DNA from: a virus
Length of the DNA: 47,140 nucleotides
Virus record (IMG/VR): IMGVR_UViG_3300020027_000015
Location: 1 to 47,140 of that record
Strand: one strand, 5' to 3'
Shown: piece after piece, positions 25,169-32,371 of the stretch
Layout of the letters: every line of letters starts with the position of its first letter
How positions within the stretch are numbered: the stretch's first letter is position 1
Made by a program: the position numbers and the translations under genes
The notes under the pieces: model-generated
The model's input: the letters and a program-made list of their open reading frames with translations, nothing else
Databases searched by the model: none
What the model was told of the DNA's origin: nothing

Positions 25169-26136
25169 TGGCCGCGCAGCCGCAGCGCACCAGGCCGTAT
25201 GTGCTCACGGCCGATGAGTTCGAAGAAGTCACCGAACCGAATGTATTGCAGGCTGACGACGTCGAGGACGTGCCTCCGGTGCCCCCGCAAACGTGGGCAG
25301 ATCGCCTGGGGCTTAATGCGCCAACGGACTCGATGGCGCGTGGCTTTCTGCGTGGCGCTGGTGGCGCGGCCGTCGACATGGCGCAAGGGGCGGCTTCACG
25401 CGTCACTGGCCTGATGGATCAGAAGCTCAAGGCAGATCAGGCCGGAGTGGAGGCGTTACCTGCGCCAGCGAATAGTCGCTCACTCCCGCGTCGTGAGATG
25501 CCTGCCGGTCTCGTCACAGACGCTCCACCGAACACCGCCGGCACGGTCGGCACCTACCTCCCAGACGTGGCGGCCATGGCGGCGCCGGTGGGGGCGGCTG
25601 TGAAGACGGGTATCAACGCGATTCCAAGCGCTGCTCGAGCCGGTCAAAAATTCCAATCGGTGATGTCGGCCGCGAAAGACATTCCGGTGGATGTTAACGC
25701 GACCGGCGATGTGGCGCTGCGCATCATGCAGTTGGCCGATCGGGGCGGGACGATGCCGATCGCTGTGCGCAAGTTGCTGAATCGCGTTACCGATCCGGCG
25801 AAGGCGCCGATGGTCTACGAAGAAGCGCGCGATTTCGCGAGCAACATCAGCCGACTCTCGGTGAATGAGTTTGGACGATTGACGCCGGCCGTGGCGCGCG
25901 AAGTGGCGAATCTACGTGTGTCGCTGAATGAGGCGGTTGCACAGGCCGCGAAGCAGGCCGGGAAGATGGCTGAATATAAGTCCGCGATGCGCGAGTACTC
26001 GCAGGCGATGCGGTTGAAAGACGCCATGGCCACGGTAGTGACTGGCGCGAAGAAAGGCGTCCCATTGGCGACGGCCGGCGGCGTGAGCTACTGGCTTACG
26101 AGAAAGGTTATTTCCGCGCTCGGCGGGACGGAATAG
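25168..26136 (+). CDS. Internal virion-type protein
   Basis: A 322-residue protein. It has an acidic, disordered N-terminus (FEEVTEPNVLQADDVEDVPPVPP), then helices with a Gly/Ala membrane-like patch (MARGFLRGAGGAAVDMAQGAA) and a long amphipathic helical C-terminus (VRKLLNRVTDPAKAPMVYEEARDFASNISRL). The last gene of the structural block. Similar helical proteins occur as the last ejection component in other podophages; this is inference. Confidence 0.55.
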   Translation: MAAQPQRTRPYVLTADEFEEVTEPNVLQADDVEDVPPVPPQTWADRLGLNAPTDSMARGFLRGAGGAAVDMAQGAASRVTGLMDQKLKADQAGVEALPAPANSRSLPRREMPAGLVTDAPPNTAGTVGTYLPDVAAMAAPVGAAVKTGINAIPSAARAGQKFQSVMSAAKDIPVDVNATGDVALRIMQLADRGGTMPIAVRKLLNRVTDPAKAPMVYEEARDFASNISRLSVNEFGRLTPAVAREVANLRVSLNEAVAQAAKQAGKMAEYKSAMREYSQAMRLKDAMATVVTGAKKGVPLATAGGVSYWLTRKVISALGGTE

Positions 26137-26317
26137 GGTGGCGCTCGTGTTGGTAGGCGTCTCCGCTATCGCCGATGTGTCGCAGCAGCGCGCGTGCGGC
26201 GCGGTGAAACAAGCCGTAGGTCAGCAACGATGCCAGGATCCCCAGTGGCACGCCCAGTATGGCTACGCTGGCGATGGCCAGCACGACGACTCCGACAAAG
26301 GCGGCTGCAGAGAGCAC
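26108..26317 (-). CDS. Possible small membrane protein on the minus strand
   Basis: A 69-residue frame on the minus strand from GTG at 26317, overlapping the end of the upstream gene by 29 bp. It has two hydrophobic segments (AAAFVGVVVLAIASVAILGVP and LGILASLLTYGLFH) and a basic tail. The plus-strand frame across the same DNA is His/Cys/Gln-rich and looks non-coding. If real it is the only reverse gene in the late region, just before lysis. The ribosome site is weak (AGGCAG), so confidence is limited. Confidence 0.4.
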   Translation of the reverse strand: MLSAAAFVGVVVLAIASVAILGVPLGILASLLTYGLFHRAARALLRHIGDSGDAYQHERHPIPSRRARK

Positions 26318-26386
26318 GTCTGCCTAATTTACCACGGGAACCCCCATGTCCATTGAATCCGGCTCGGCGACCAGTCGGGGCGAGAA

Positions 26387-26821
26387 ATGAACGAATCCGA
26401 TCGCTTGCGCCTACGTGGTCGCACGAAGGTCAAAGAAGCATTCCGCTCGTCGGTCTATCCGGACTCGCTCGGCTACTGGACGATCGGCTACGGCACGCTC
26501 GTCGATGAGCGCAAAGGCGGCGGACTCACGAAGGCGGAAGCGGAATACCTGCTGGCGAATCGGCTCCGACTCGCGGAGCAGGACTGCGAATCGCTCCCGG
26601 CATACCTCGACCTCTCGCCGCCGCGACAGGCGGTGTTGATTGAGATGCGCTTCATTCTCGGCGCGTCCGGCATCCGCGAATTCAAGCGCATGTTCGCGGC
26701 GCTCGTGAAGCAGGACTACGAACACGCGGCGAGTGAGATTTTGAATTCCAGAATGGCCACGCAGATCAAGGGCCGCGCCGTCGAGATGTTCGAGCAGATG
26801 AAAACGGGCCAATGGGCTTAA
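26387..26821 (+). CDS. Endolysin, T4-lysozyme type (GH24)
   Basis: A 144-residue muramidase. The catalytic triad of T4 lysozyme (E11-D20-T26) is matched in exact spacing by E17, D26 and T32, in KEAFRSSVYPDSLGYWTIGYG. The C-terminal lobe contains RQAVLIEMRFILG and the end RAVEMFEQMKTGQW, as in family members. No signal peptide or SAR segment is visible, so export should need a holin. It cuts the glycan strands of peptidoglycan at the end of infection. Confidence 0.9.
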   Translation: MNESDRLRLRGRTKVKEAFRSSVYPDSLGYWTIGYGTLVDERKGGGLTKAEAEYLLANRLRLAEQDCESLPAYLDLSPPRQAVLIEMRFILGASGIREFKRMFAALVKQDYEHAASEILNSRMATQIKGRAVEMFEQMKTGQWA

Positions 26822-26832
26822 GAGGATTATTG

Positions 26833-27168
26833 ATGACCCCCACAGACCGCTACGGCGGACGACGACGACACGATCAGGATGACTTCCCGCAAGGCTTCTC
26901 GCAGTGGGCGCAGTTGGTCTTGAAAGTCACGACTACGACGGCGGTGATCATCATTGCCGGATTTCTCGTCTGGCGACAGGCGGGCGGATTTGACGTATTC
27001 GCCGCGAAGATGGACGCGCTCACATTACAACACACGGAGATGGCCGCCCAGTACCGCGCTTCCGACAACATGACGCGGCGGATGCTGGTGGTGCTGCGTG
27101 TGATGTGCGTGAATGCGGCGAGGACGGAAGATGCGCGGCAGAGCTGCCTACAGGAGAACATTCCATGA
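26833..27168 (+). CDS. Single-TM protein of the lysis cluster (spanin- or holin-like)
   Basis: A 111-residue protein from ATG 26833 (GAGGA upstream). A polar, basic N-terminus precedes one TM helix (TTTTAVIIIAGFLVW, about residues 30-47), then a helical domain. Type II topology and location next to the endolysin fit an i-spanin, but the soluble domain is short for that; a type III holin is the alternative. Two Cys residues lie near the C-terminus. Confidence 0.5.
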   Translation: MTPTDRYGGRRRHDQDDFPQGFSQWAQLVLKVTTTTAVIIIAGFLVWRQAGGFDVFAAKMDALTLQHTEMAAQYRASDNMTRRMLVVLRVMCVNAARTEDARQSCLQENIP

Positions 27169-27776
27169 GCGTCCCCAACTTTAGCCACGTCCCGAAGAGG
27201 CTGTTTGACACCGGATTGTTCGACCTGCGATCGCACGATGGGCAAGCCGCATTTACGGATGCCGTGGTCTCGGCGCTCAACGGCCTCGATGACAACTTCC
27301 GGCATCTAAAGAAAAAGCCTGGGCAGACCAATGTTCACATGCACGGTGAAGATTCGGTGATCTACTTGCTGCCCGACAATAAGGCGCAGGCGGTGGATTT
27401 CATCGGCGGGGCGGGTGGAGCGAACCCGCAACCGTCATGGGGCGTCGGGGAACACCTCTACACGCATGCGGACGCGCACGATCCAGGCGATCACGGCATT
27501 GGTGGCACGGCGCCATCGCCCATGCCTGCCATCCCGAGCTACGGAGAATTAGGCGACGATGCCTTTTTTCGCGCGATGATCGGCGTCCCACTTCAGGCAG
27601 ACATGCTCTCTGTAGGGCAACCGCTGAATGACGGCTCCTCGGTGTGGTTCTCACGGACGACGTATCGGCTGATGGCCGCCCTGCTGGCGTCCAACGGGCA
27701 GCCCGTCGATGTGAATGGCATCGTGCGGAGCGTCCGGAATGAATGGCGTCAGATTCTCGGTTTGCCGCCGGTTTAA
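27165..27776 (+). CDS. Hypothetical protein in the lysis cluster
   Basis: A 203-residue protein from ATG 27165 (overlapping the previous TGA). It contains helical ends and a central Gly/His-rich region with HMHGEDSVIY, HLYTHADAHDPGDHGIGG and Pro-rich linkers. The His/Asp cluster could bind metal. The C-terminal helix VNGIVRSVRNEWRQILGLP ends the protein. Position suggests a late virion or lysis accessory function; none was recognised. Confidence 0.55.
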   Translation: MSVPNFSHVPKRLFDTGLFDLRSHDGQAAFTDAVVSALNGLDDNFRHLKKKPGQTNVHMHGEDSVIYLLPDNKAQAVDFIGGAGGANPQPSWGVGEHLYTHADAHDPGDHGIGGTAPSPMPAIPSYGELGDDAFFRAMIGVPLQADMLSVGQPLNDGSSVWFSRTTYRLMAALLASNGQPVDVNGIVRSVRNEWRQILGLPPV

Positions 27777-27785
27777 AGGAACCCC

Positions 27786-27995
27786 ATGAAACTCAATCCC
27801 CTCATGCAATCGCTGTTGACGTTCCTGATCCGTCGCGGCCTGACGATGCTCGGCACGGCGGGAGCAACGGTGTCCGATGAATGGATCGGACAGACGGTGA
27901 GCATCCTGATCGTAGTCAGCAATGAGCTTGCGCAGTGGTGGCAGGCACACAAGAAGGTGAAGGATCAAGCCGAAACGGTGAGGATCACGGCATGA
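27786..27995 (+). CDS. Putative holin (Pam3-gp28 type)
   Basis: A 69-residue protein with the layout of Pam3-gp28-like small membrane proteins: LLTFLIRRGLTMLGTAGATVSDEWIGQTVSILIVVSNELAQWWQAHKK, i.e. two weakly hydrophobic helices around a short polar turn and a basic C-terminal tail. It is next to the endolysin and follows an AAAGGA ribosome site. Such proteins make the inner-membrane holes that release the endolysin. Confidence 0.65.
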   Translation: MKLNPLMQSLLTFLIRRGLTMLGTAGATVSDEWIGQTVSILIVVSNELAQWWQAHKKVKDQAETVRITA

Positions 27996-28255
27996 GCGAT
28001 TCCCTTCTGCAGCAAGCCCATCAGGCCACGCTAGATTCCGTGCGCGCCGAAAAAGCGGAGTCCTTCCGCGTCGGTGGCGTGGTGCAGATGTCCGAAGGCA
28101 AGCTACGCGCCGAAGGCGGGATCAGCTACGACCGCAAGCTGACTAATCTGTGGGGGTTGACGGCCTACGCGAATGCCTACTGGAACGACAAACCGATTGT
28201 CCCCACCGATAAGCTAGGCTTCGTGGTCGGCGGCGAACTCGCGCGGAAGTTCTGA
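27992..28255 (+). CDS. Hypothetical beta-rich protein downstream of holin
   Basis: An 87-residue protein from ATG 27992 (overlaps the previous TGA). An N-terminal helix (SDSLLQQAHQATLDSVRAEKAESF) is followed by alternating-hydrophobicity strands (RVGGVVQMSEGKLRAEGGISYDRKL, GLTAYANAYWN, LGFVVGGELARKF) ending in Phe, like four short beta-barrel strands of an outer-membrane protein, but there is no signal peptide. Function unknown. Confidence 0.55.
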   Translation: MSDSLLQQAHQATLDSVRAEKAESFRVGGVVQMSEGKLRAEGGISYDRKLTNLWGLTAYANAYWNDKPIVPTDKLGFVVGGELARKF

Positions 28256-28270
28256 CGGAAAAGTTTCCGT
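28255..28270 (+). terminator. Weak hairpin between lysis and sugar modules
   Basis: ACGGAA / TTCCGT, six base pairs around AAGT, starting at the stop of the last lysis-cluster gene. No T tract follows, so it is a pause or mRNA-end structure at best. It is the only such structure between the late operon and the sugar cassette. Confidence 0.3.
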
Positions 28271-28288
28271 ACGCTCCCCTCGCTGCCG

Positions 28289-29380
28289 ATGAACGATGAA
28301 GGAGTGCGGGCAACCTTTGCCGACCTCCCCAGATATTCTGATTGTGTCCTCGTGGATGGAGCGTTTGATCCGCTCCACGCCGGTCATCTCGCCTACCTCC
28401 AAGCCGCGCTCGACCTTGGCAAAGGCCCGCTCCTCTGCGCCGTGGCCAGTGACGATCAGATCCGAGAGAAGGGCAAAGTCCCCTTCCTGCCCGGAGAACA
28501 GCGCGTGGCCCTCGTCAATGCGCTGCATACCGTCACCTTCGCGTACCTGAAGGATCGCCCCACACACGAAGTGATCGAGCAGATGCGGCCGACCGCCTAC
28601 GTGAAGGGCGCGGACTGGATGGGGAAGATTCCACCCGAGCAGGTTGACGTCTGCGCGCGGTATGACATCCCGATCCTGATCGTGGAGACGCCGAAAGAAT
28701 CGAGCACGGCGCGGCTGAAGGCATGGGCATTGGCGGACGCGGATCAATCGCTCGAGCAGTTGGAAGCGTGGATCGCCAGTCACGCGGAAACGCCGTTTCA
28801 TGACTTCAATCGCGAGTACTTCCAGGGCAACTGGCGCGCCATTCCCTACACGCTGGACGATCGGCGTCGAGCGGAAGGGAAGCATCCCGAGTTGATCGGG
28901 GAGTGCTTCTCTGGGCTTGACGTGCTGGACGTGGGCTGCGGGCCCGGCTACCTTGTCGAACTCCTGAAGGAGCGCGGGATGCGCGTGGGCGGTATTGATC
29001 CATCGAAAGATGCGATCGCGCTCTCGAACGACAAGTGTCCTGTCTTGCACGGTGACGTCAGTGAGCTCCCAGACAAGATGTGCGACGTCGCGATCTGCCG
29101 CGAAGTGCTCGAGCATTTGCCGGTTGAGCAAGTGGCGAACATGGTCAGCGATCTCTTCCGGGTCGCTCGTCAATACGTCTACATCACCACCCGGTTTTCG
29201 CAGGGCTCGGTGTTCGGCGTCACGGACGAGCGTGACGTAGACCCCACGCATCAGACGCTGCTGTCGCAACCGTTTCTTCGCGCGATGTGTGTGCTGTGTG
29301 GCGGCCGACGCAATCTCGAGATCGAAACGACGCTGGATCACCAGCAGAAAGGCCGCGTGTTGGTCTATGAGGTTCACTAG
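28289..29380 (+). CDS. Fused cytidylyltransferase and SAM-dependent methyltransferase
   Basis: A 363-residue two-domain enzyme. Residues 18-150 are an HldE/TagD-type nucleotidyltransferase: FDPLHAGH (26-33, the HxGH signature), KGADW (106-110) and a STARLK end. Residues 209-363 are a class I methyltransferase: motif I VLDVGCGPG (212-220), acidic end of strand 2 in GGIDPSK, and REVLEHLP. I know these as separate proteins in surface-glycan loci; the fusion is unusual. It likely activates a sugar or polyol phosphate as a nucleotide and methylates a related substrate. It opens the sugar cassette. Confidence 0.8.
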   Translation: MNDEGVRATFADLPRYSDCVLVDGAFDPLHAGHLAYLQAALDLGKGPLLCAVASDDQIREKGKVPFLPGEQRVALVNALHTVTFAYLKDRPTHEVIEQMRPTAYVKGADWMGKIPPEQVDVCARYDIPILIVETPKESSTARLKAWALADADQSLEQLEAWIASHAETPFHDFNREYFQGNWRAIPYTLDDRRRAEGKHPELIGECFSGLDVLDVGCGPGYLVELLKERGMRVGGIDPSKDAIALSNDKCPVLHGDVSELPDKMCDVAICREVLEHLPVEQVANMVSDLFRVARQYVYITTRFSQGSVFGVTDERDVDPTHQTLLSQPFLRAMCVLCGGRRNLEIETTLDHQQKGRVLVYEVH

Positions 29381-30203
29381 CGTCGTCGGGTATCACATGA
29401 ACCCGCTGACCTGCGGGGTGGCGAAGTTCAACGCGGAACTCGCGAAACGGCTGGGCGTGCCGTTCGTCGGTATAGAAGGAACGCATGCCTTTTCGTCTCG
29501 CCCCTTGTTCTCACTGAAGGCATCCGAATTGGATGGCAATGCGGCGTGGAAGGTTCAGGCGCTCTCCTCGGCATTGGACGCGCGTGGGTACAGGTACGGG
29601 TTCTTTTGGCACGATGCTGGAATCCAAGGGCTGAATTCGCGCGCCGCGCACGTTTTCTACGCCGATCCCTCGCTCGGTTCTCCAGGCCTGTGGTGTCCAT
29701 CTCTGCTCACGCCATCGAAGCCGCGCACCGTGCGCCTGTTCTCCTTCGGGATGGCGCACAAGCTCCAGACGCAGTACTACACCAAGGTCCGCGCGTTATT
29801 GGAAGCGGCGGGTCTGAATTACCGCTTGCGCGTGAGCGTGGGCCTGCATGAAGGCACGAGCCTTGATGATGCTACGAAACATTTTGACGCCCTGAAAGAG
29901 ATCATGGGCGCGGACAAGGTGGCCATTCTCGGATGCCTCTCGGATGACGCGGTGGCTGAGGAGCTACAGAACGCAGATACCGTGCTGGCATTTTTCGAGA
30001 AGGGGCTGCGGGCCAACAATACGACCGTCCACGCGGCGTTAGCCTACGGCAAGGAAGTCATCACCAACCACGATCGTTTGACTGACGAGTCGATGGCGCG
30101 CGCCACGATCGACATCATCAACTGGCACGTCTGGCCCTCGACGGAGTTATGGACGTGGGGCCAGTTGCTCCATGAAATGGAGAGGCTATGCGGTCACTCG
30201 TAA
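29367..30203 (+). CDS. Glycosyltransferase-like protein (GT-B, GT4-like)
   Basis: A 278-residue protein from ATG 29367, overlapping the upstream gene by 14 bp. It starts VVGYHMNPLTCGVAKFNAELAKRLG, reminiscent of GT4 N-termini ('P..GGVA.F...L...L'). The C-terminal half has RLFSFGMAHKLQ, KVAILGCLSDDAVAEELQNADTVLAFFEKGLRANNTTVHAALAYGKEVIT, the donor-side pattern of GT-B enzymes where an acidic residue precedes the helix (here E/K-GLRANN). It probably transfers the sugar made by this cassette. Confidence 0.65.
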   Translation: MRFTSVVGYHMNPLTCGVAKFNAELAKRLGVPFVGIEGTHAFSSRPLFSLKASELDGNAAWKVQALSSALDARGYRYGFFWHDAGIQGLNSRAAHVFYADPSLGSPGLWCPSLLTPSKPRTVRLFSFGMAHKLQTQYYTKVRALLEAAGLNYRLRVSVGLHEGTSLDDATKHFDALKEIMGADKVAILGCLSDDAVAEELQNADTVLAFFEKGLRANNTTVHAALAYGKEVITNHDRLTDESMARATIDIINWHVWPSTELWTWGQLLHEMERLCGHS

Positions 30204-31144
30204 TTGGCCATCGCGAAATCTCCGACGAGTCGCCGTGTTACGTGATCGCGGAGATCGGCTCCAACCACGGGGGGGCTGTGACAACGGCCTGCGACATGAT
30301 CCGCATTGCCGCCGCGACTGGCGCGGATGCGGTGAAGTTCCAATGCCGCGACAACGATACCCTCTATAACGATCTGCTGTTGAATGCCGCGTACGACAAC
30401 GAGAACAGCTACGGCAAGACCTACGGCGAACACCGGAAGGCGTTAGAGCTCTCCGACCCCGCGTTGGCAACGTGCATGTTCACCGCGGAGCAGAGCCACG
30501 TCGCGTGCTTCGCCACGGCGTTCGATGAGCGCAGCGTGGAGCGCATCGTGAAGCTCGGTATGCCCGCGATTAAGATCGCCTCCGGTGGATTGACCGACCA
30601 TGCGTTGCTGCGCAATGTCGCGCAGGCGCGTGTCCCCGTCGTGCTCTCCACTGGGGGCGGTACGATCGAGGACGTCGATGACGCCGTGAACACGATCTTT
30701 GCCGTGCATGGGCAACTGGCGATTCTCCACTGCACGGCGGCCTATCCCGTCCGCGACTTCTCGGAATTGAATCTGGCCTGTATCCAGACGATGCGCGAGC
30801 GGTATCCGGAGTTTGTGATCGGCTGGTCTGGGCACGACTCCGGGATCGCAATGGCGGTGCAAGCCTACACACTGGGCGCGCGGATTATTGAGAAGCACTT
30901 CACGACCAACCGGGCGAACAAAGGGACGGATCACGCCTTCAGCCTGGAGCCGTCTGGGTTGTCTAAGATGTGTCGCGATCTCGGGCGTGCGCACGCGGCA
31001 ATGGGGGATGGCGTGAAGCGCTATGTGCCGTCTGAGATCGCGCCGATCTCGAAAATGCGGCGCCGCCAACAGGTAGACGGAACGTGGAAGATTACGGGAG
31101 CCACAGATGATCCGAAAGTCGATCGTACTTTTCCCGCCGTGTGA
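30188..31144 (+). CDS. neuB: N-acetylneuraminate (nonulosonate) synthase family protein
   Basis: A 318-residue TIM-barrel enzyme. Signatures: YVIAEIGSNHGG (18-29), DAVKFQ (47-52), KIASGG (129-134), HCTAAYP (181-187), GWSGHDSG (212-219), IEKHFT (234-239) and DHAFSLEP. His216 and His237 match the metal-binding His pair of meningococcal NeuB. The family condenses PEP with ManNAc or related 6-deoxy-hexoses to form nine-carbon acids. The C-terminal SAF (antifreeze-like) domain found in most NeuB proteins is missing. Strong ribosome site GGAGAGG; overlaps both neighbours. Confidence 0.88.
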   Translation: MRSLVIGHREISDESPCYVIAEIGSNHGGAVTTACDMIRIAAATGADAVKFQCRDNDTLYNDLLLNAAYDNENSYGKTYGEHRKALELSDPALATCMFTAEQSHVACFATAFDERSVERIVKLGMPAIKIASGGLTDHALLRNVAQARVPVVLSTGGGTIEDVDDAVNTIFAVHGQLAILHCTAAYPVRDFSELNLACIQTMRERYPEFVIGWSGHDSGIAMAVQAYTLGARIIEKHFTTNRANKGTDHAFSLEPSGLSKMCRDLGRAHAAMGDGVKRYVPSEIAPISKMRRRQQVDGTWKITGATDDPKVDRTFPAV

Positions 31145-31514
31145 TCTCGGTCCTCGCACGTGGGGCCGCGAGATCGTTATTGCGCAGACCCCCGCCTATC
31201 TCGGTAAGGTGCTATTGATGCACGCCGGGGAGGCGGGCGGCTTGCAGTATCACGTCGACAAGGTCGAGACGTTCTACCTGCATAGCGGGGAAGCCCTGGT
31301 CGACTACGACAATGGCGAGGGCAAGCTCACGCGCCTCGCGATGCGCGAAGGGATGTCCGTCCATGTGCCGGCGGGCGCGCCGCATCGGGTGACAGCCGTG
31401 CTCGATTGCGTGTTCTTCGAAGTTAGTACGCCGCACTTCGATGATCGCGTGCGGGTCGAAGCGGAATACGGAGAGCCGGAGACAGGTGGACTCCCAACCA
31501 CTCGGCCAGCATAG
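31107..31514 (+). CDS. Cupin-domain protein (sugar-isomerase/epimerase-like)
   Basis: A 135-residue single cupin. Motif 1 reads GLQYHVDKVETFYLHSGEA, motif 2 VHVPAGAPHRVTA; the His/Glu ligands for a metal are present. Small cupins of this shape often sit in NeuA/NeuB loci. The role in sugar supply or regulation is not established. It overlaps NeuB by 38 bp and NeuA by 29 bp. Confidence 0.75.
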   Translation: MIRKSIVLFPPCDLGPRTWGREIVIAQTPAYLGKVLLMHAGEAGGLQYHVDKVETFYLHSGEALVDYDNGEGKLTRLAMREGMSVHVPAGAPHRVTAVLDCVFFEVSTPHFDDRVRVEAEYGEPETGGLPTTRPA

Positions 31515-32202
31515 CCTCGTGGCGCTGATCCCGGCCCGTCAGGGCTCCAAGCGCTGCGTGGGGAAGAACACCAGGCGTCTCGCCGGGAAACCGCTCCTGG
31601 TCCACTCGATCAACGTCGCGAAGTCCTGCGGGCTGTTCCAGTCGATCATTGTCTCCACTGACGATGTGGAGACGTTCGCCTACGCCAAAGCAGCCGGCGC
31701 CGATGTTCACGCCCGTAAACCCGAACACGCGACGGACCAGGCATCGGACTACGCATGGGTGTCTGACGTCATGGAAGGCCGCCCTGAAGAGATCTTCTGC
31801 ATCCTGCGGCCCACGTCACCTTTCCGGACAGCGAGCACGATCAGACGCGCCTATGCCCGGTTAATCGGCACGGACGCCCATTCCGTGCGCGCGGTGGAGC
31901 GCGTCAGTCAGCATCCCGGCAAGATGTGGGTCGAAACCGGGAAGTACATCGCGCCGATGATCGACAATCGCCACCCGGACGGCACGCCGTGGCACTCAAG
32001 CCCCACGCAACTCCTGCCGCTGGTCTACGTGCAAAATGCGAGTCTGGAAATGGCGTGGTCGTGGGTGTTGCAGCAGTATCGAACGATCAGTGGCGAGCTC
32101 GTATCGCCGCTCCTCACGGATCCGGTGGAAGGCTTCGACATCAACACCGAAGAAGACTGGGAAAAAGCCGAGTTACTGGCACGAAAGATGGCAATCTGCT
32201 AA
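31486..32202 (+). CDS. neuA: Acylneuraminate cytidylyltransferase (CMP-nonulosonate synthetase)
   Basis: A 238-residue enzyme from GTG 31486 (GGAGACAG upstream). The P-loop-like signature ALIPARQGSKRCVGKN (residues 13-28; IPAR-x-GSK), LRPTSPFR and the C-terminal DPVEGFDINTEEDWEKAE identify the NeuA/KdsB-type CMP-sugar synthetase family. It would activate the NeuB product with CTP to a CMP-sugar for a transferase. It is the last plus-strand gene before attP. Confidence 0.88.
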   Translation: MDSQPLGQHSLVALIPARQGSKRCVGKNTRRLAGKPLLVHSINVAKSCGLFQSIIVSTDDVETFAYAKAAGADVHARKPEHATDQASDYAWVSDVMEGRPEEIFCILRPTSPFRTASTIRRAYARLIGTDAHSVRAVERVSQHPGKMWVETGKYIAPMIDNRHPDGTPWHSSPTQLLPLVYVQNASLEMAWSWVLQQYRTISGELVSPLLTDPVEGFDINTEEDWEKAELLARKMAIC

Positions 32203-32226
32203 TCTAGGCGCGTTTATTGACTTATT

Positions 32227-32276
32227 TTGGCCTCCGAAGCCAAAGGTTGCAGGTTCAAGTCCTGCTGGGCGCACCA
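32227..32276 (+). other. attP: attP core: 3' portion of tRNA-Arg(CCG)
   Basis: These 50 bases are the 3' half of a tRNA: anticodon stem TTGGC / GCCAA around loop CTCCGAA (anticodon CCG, Arg), a five-base variable loop, T stem GCAGG / CCTGC with TTCAAGT loop, 3' acceptor strand TGGGCGC, A, CCA. No 5' half precedes it. Temperate phages that integrate into tRNA genes carry such a copy to restore the gene. The integrase gene starts its 3' end 96 bp away. Confidence 0.88.
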
Positions 32277-32345
32277 CGATTCCTCTCCTAGACGCCGATA
32301 TTTCGGGCGTACAAAATCAACAAATACGACGTTTTGAACCGCTAC

Positions 32346-32368
32346 CCATGGCACGGTTCCATGGCACG
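32346..32368. repeat. Direct repeat CCATGGCACG near attP (possible arm-type site)
   Basis: CCATGGCACG occurs at 32346-32355 and again at 32359-32368, 13 bp apart, between the attP core and the end of the integrase gene. Closely spaced direct repeats of this size beside the core are the usual form of integrase arm-binding sites. Function is inferred from position only. Confidence 0.45.
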
Positions 32369-32371
32369 CGT

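Noticed and set aside
28214-29377. 387-residue minus-strand frame opposite the cytidylyltransferase-methyltransferase fusion
   Set aside because: The plus frame carries HxGH and SAM motifs in correct order. The minus frame has no family features and would conflict with the operon.
32227-32276. Complete tRNA-Arg gene
   Set aside because: Only the anticodon arm, T arm and 3' acceptor strand are present. The upstream DNA has no D arm or 5' acceptor strand.
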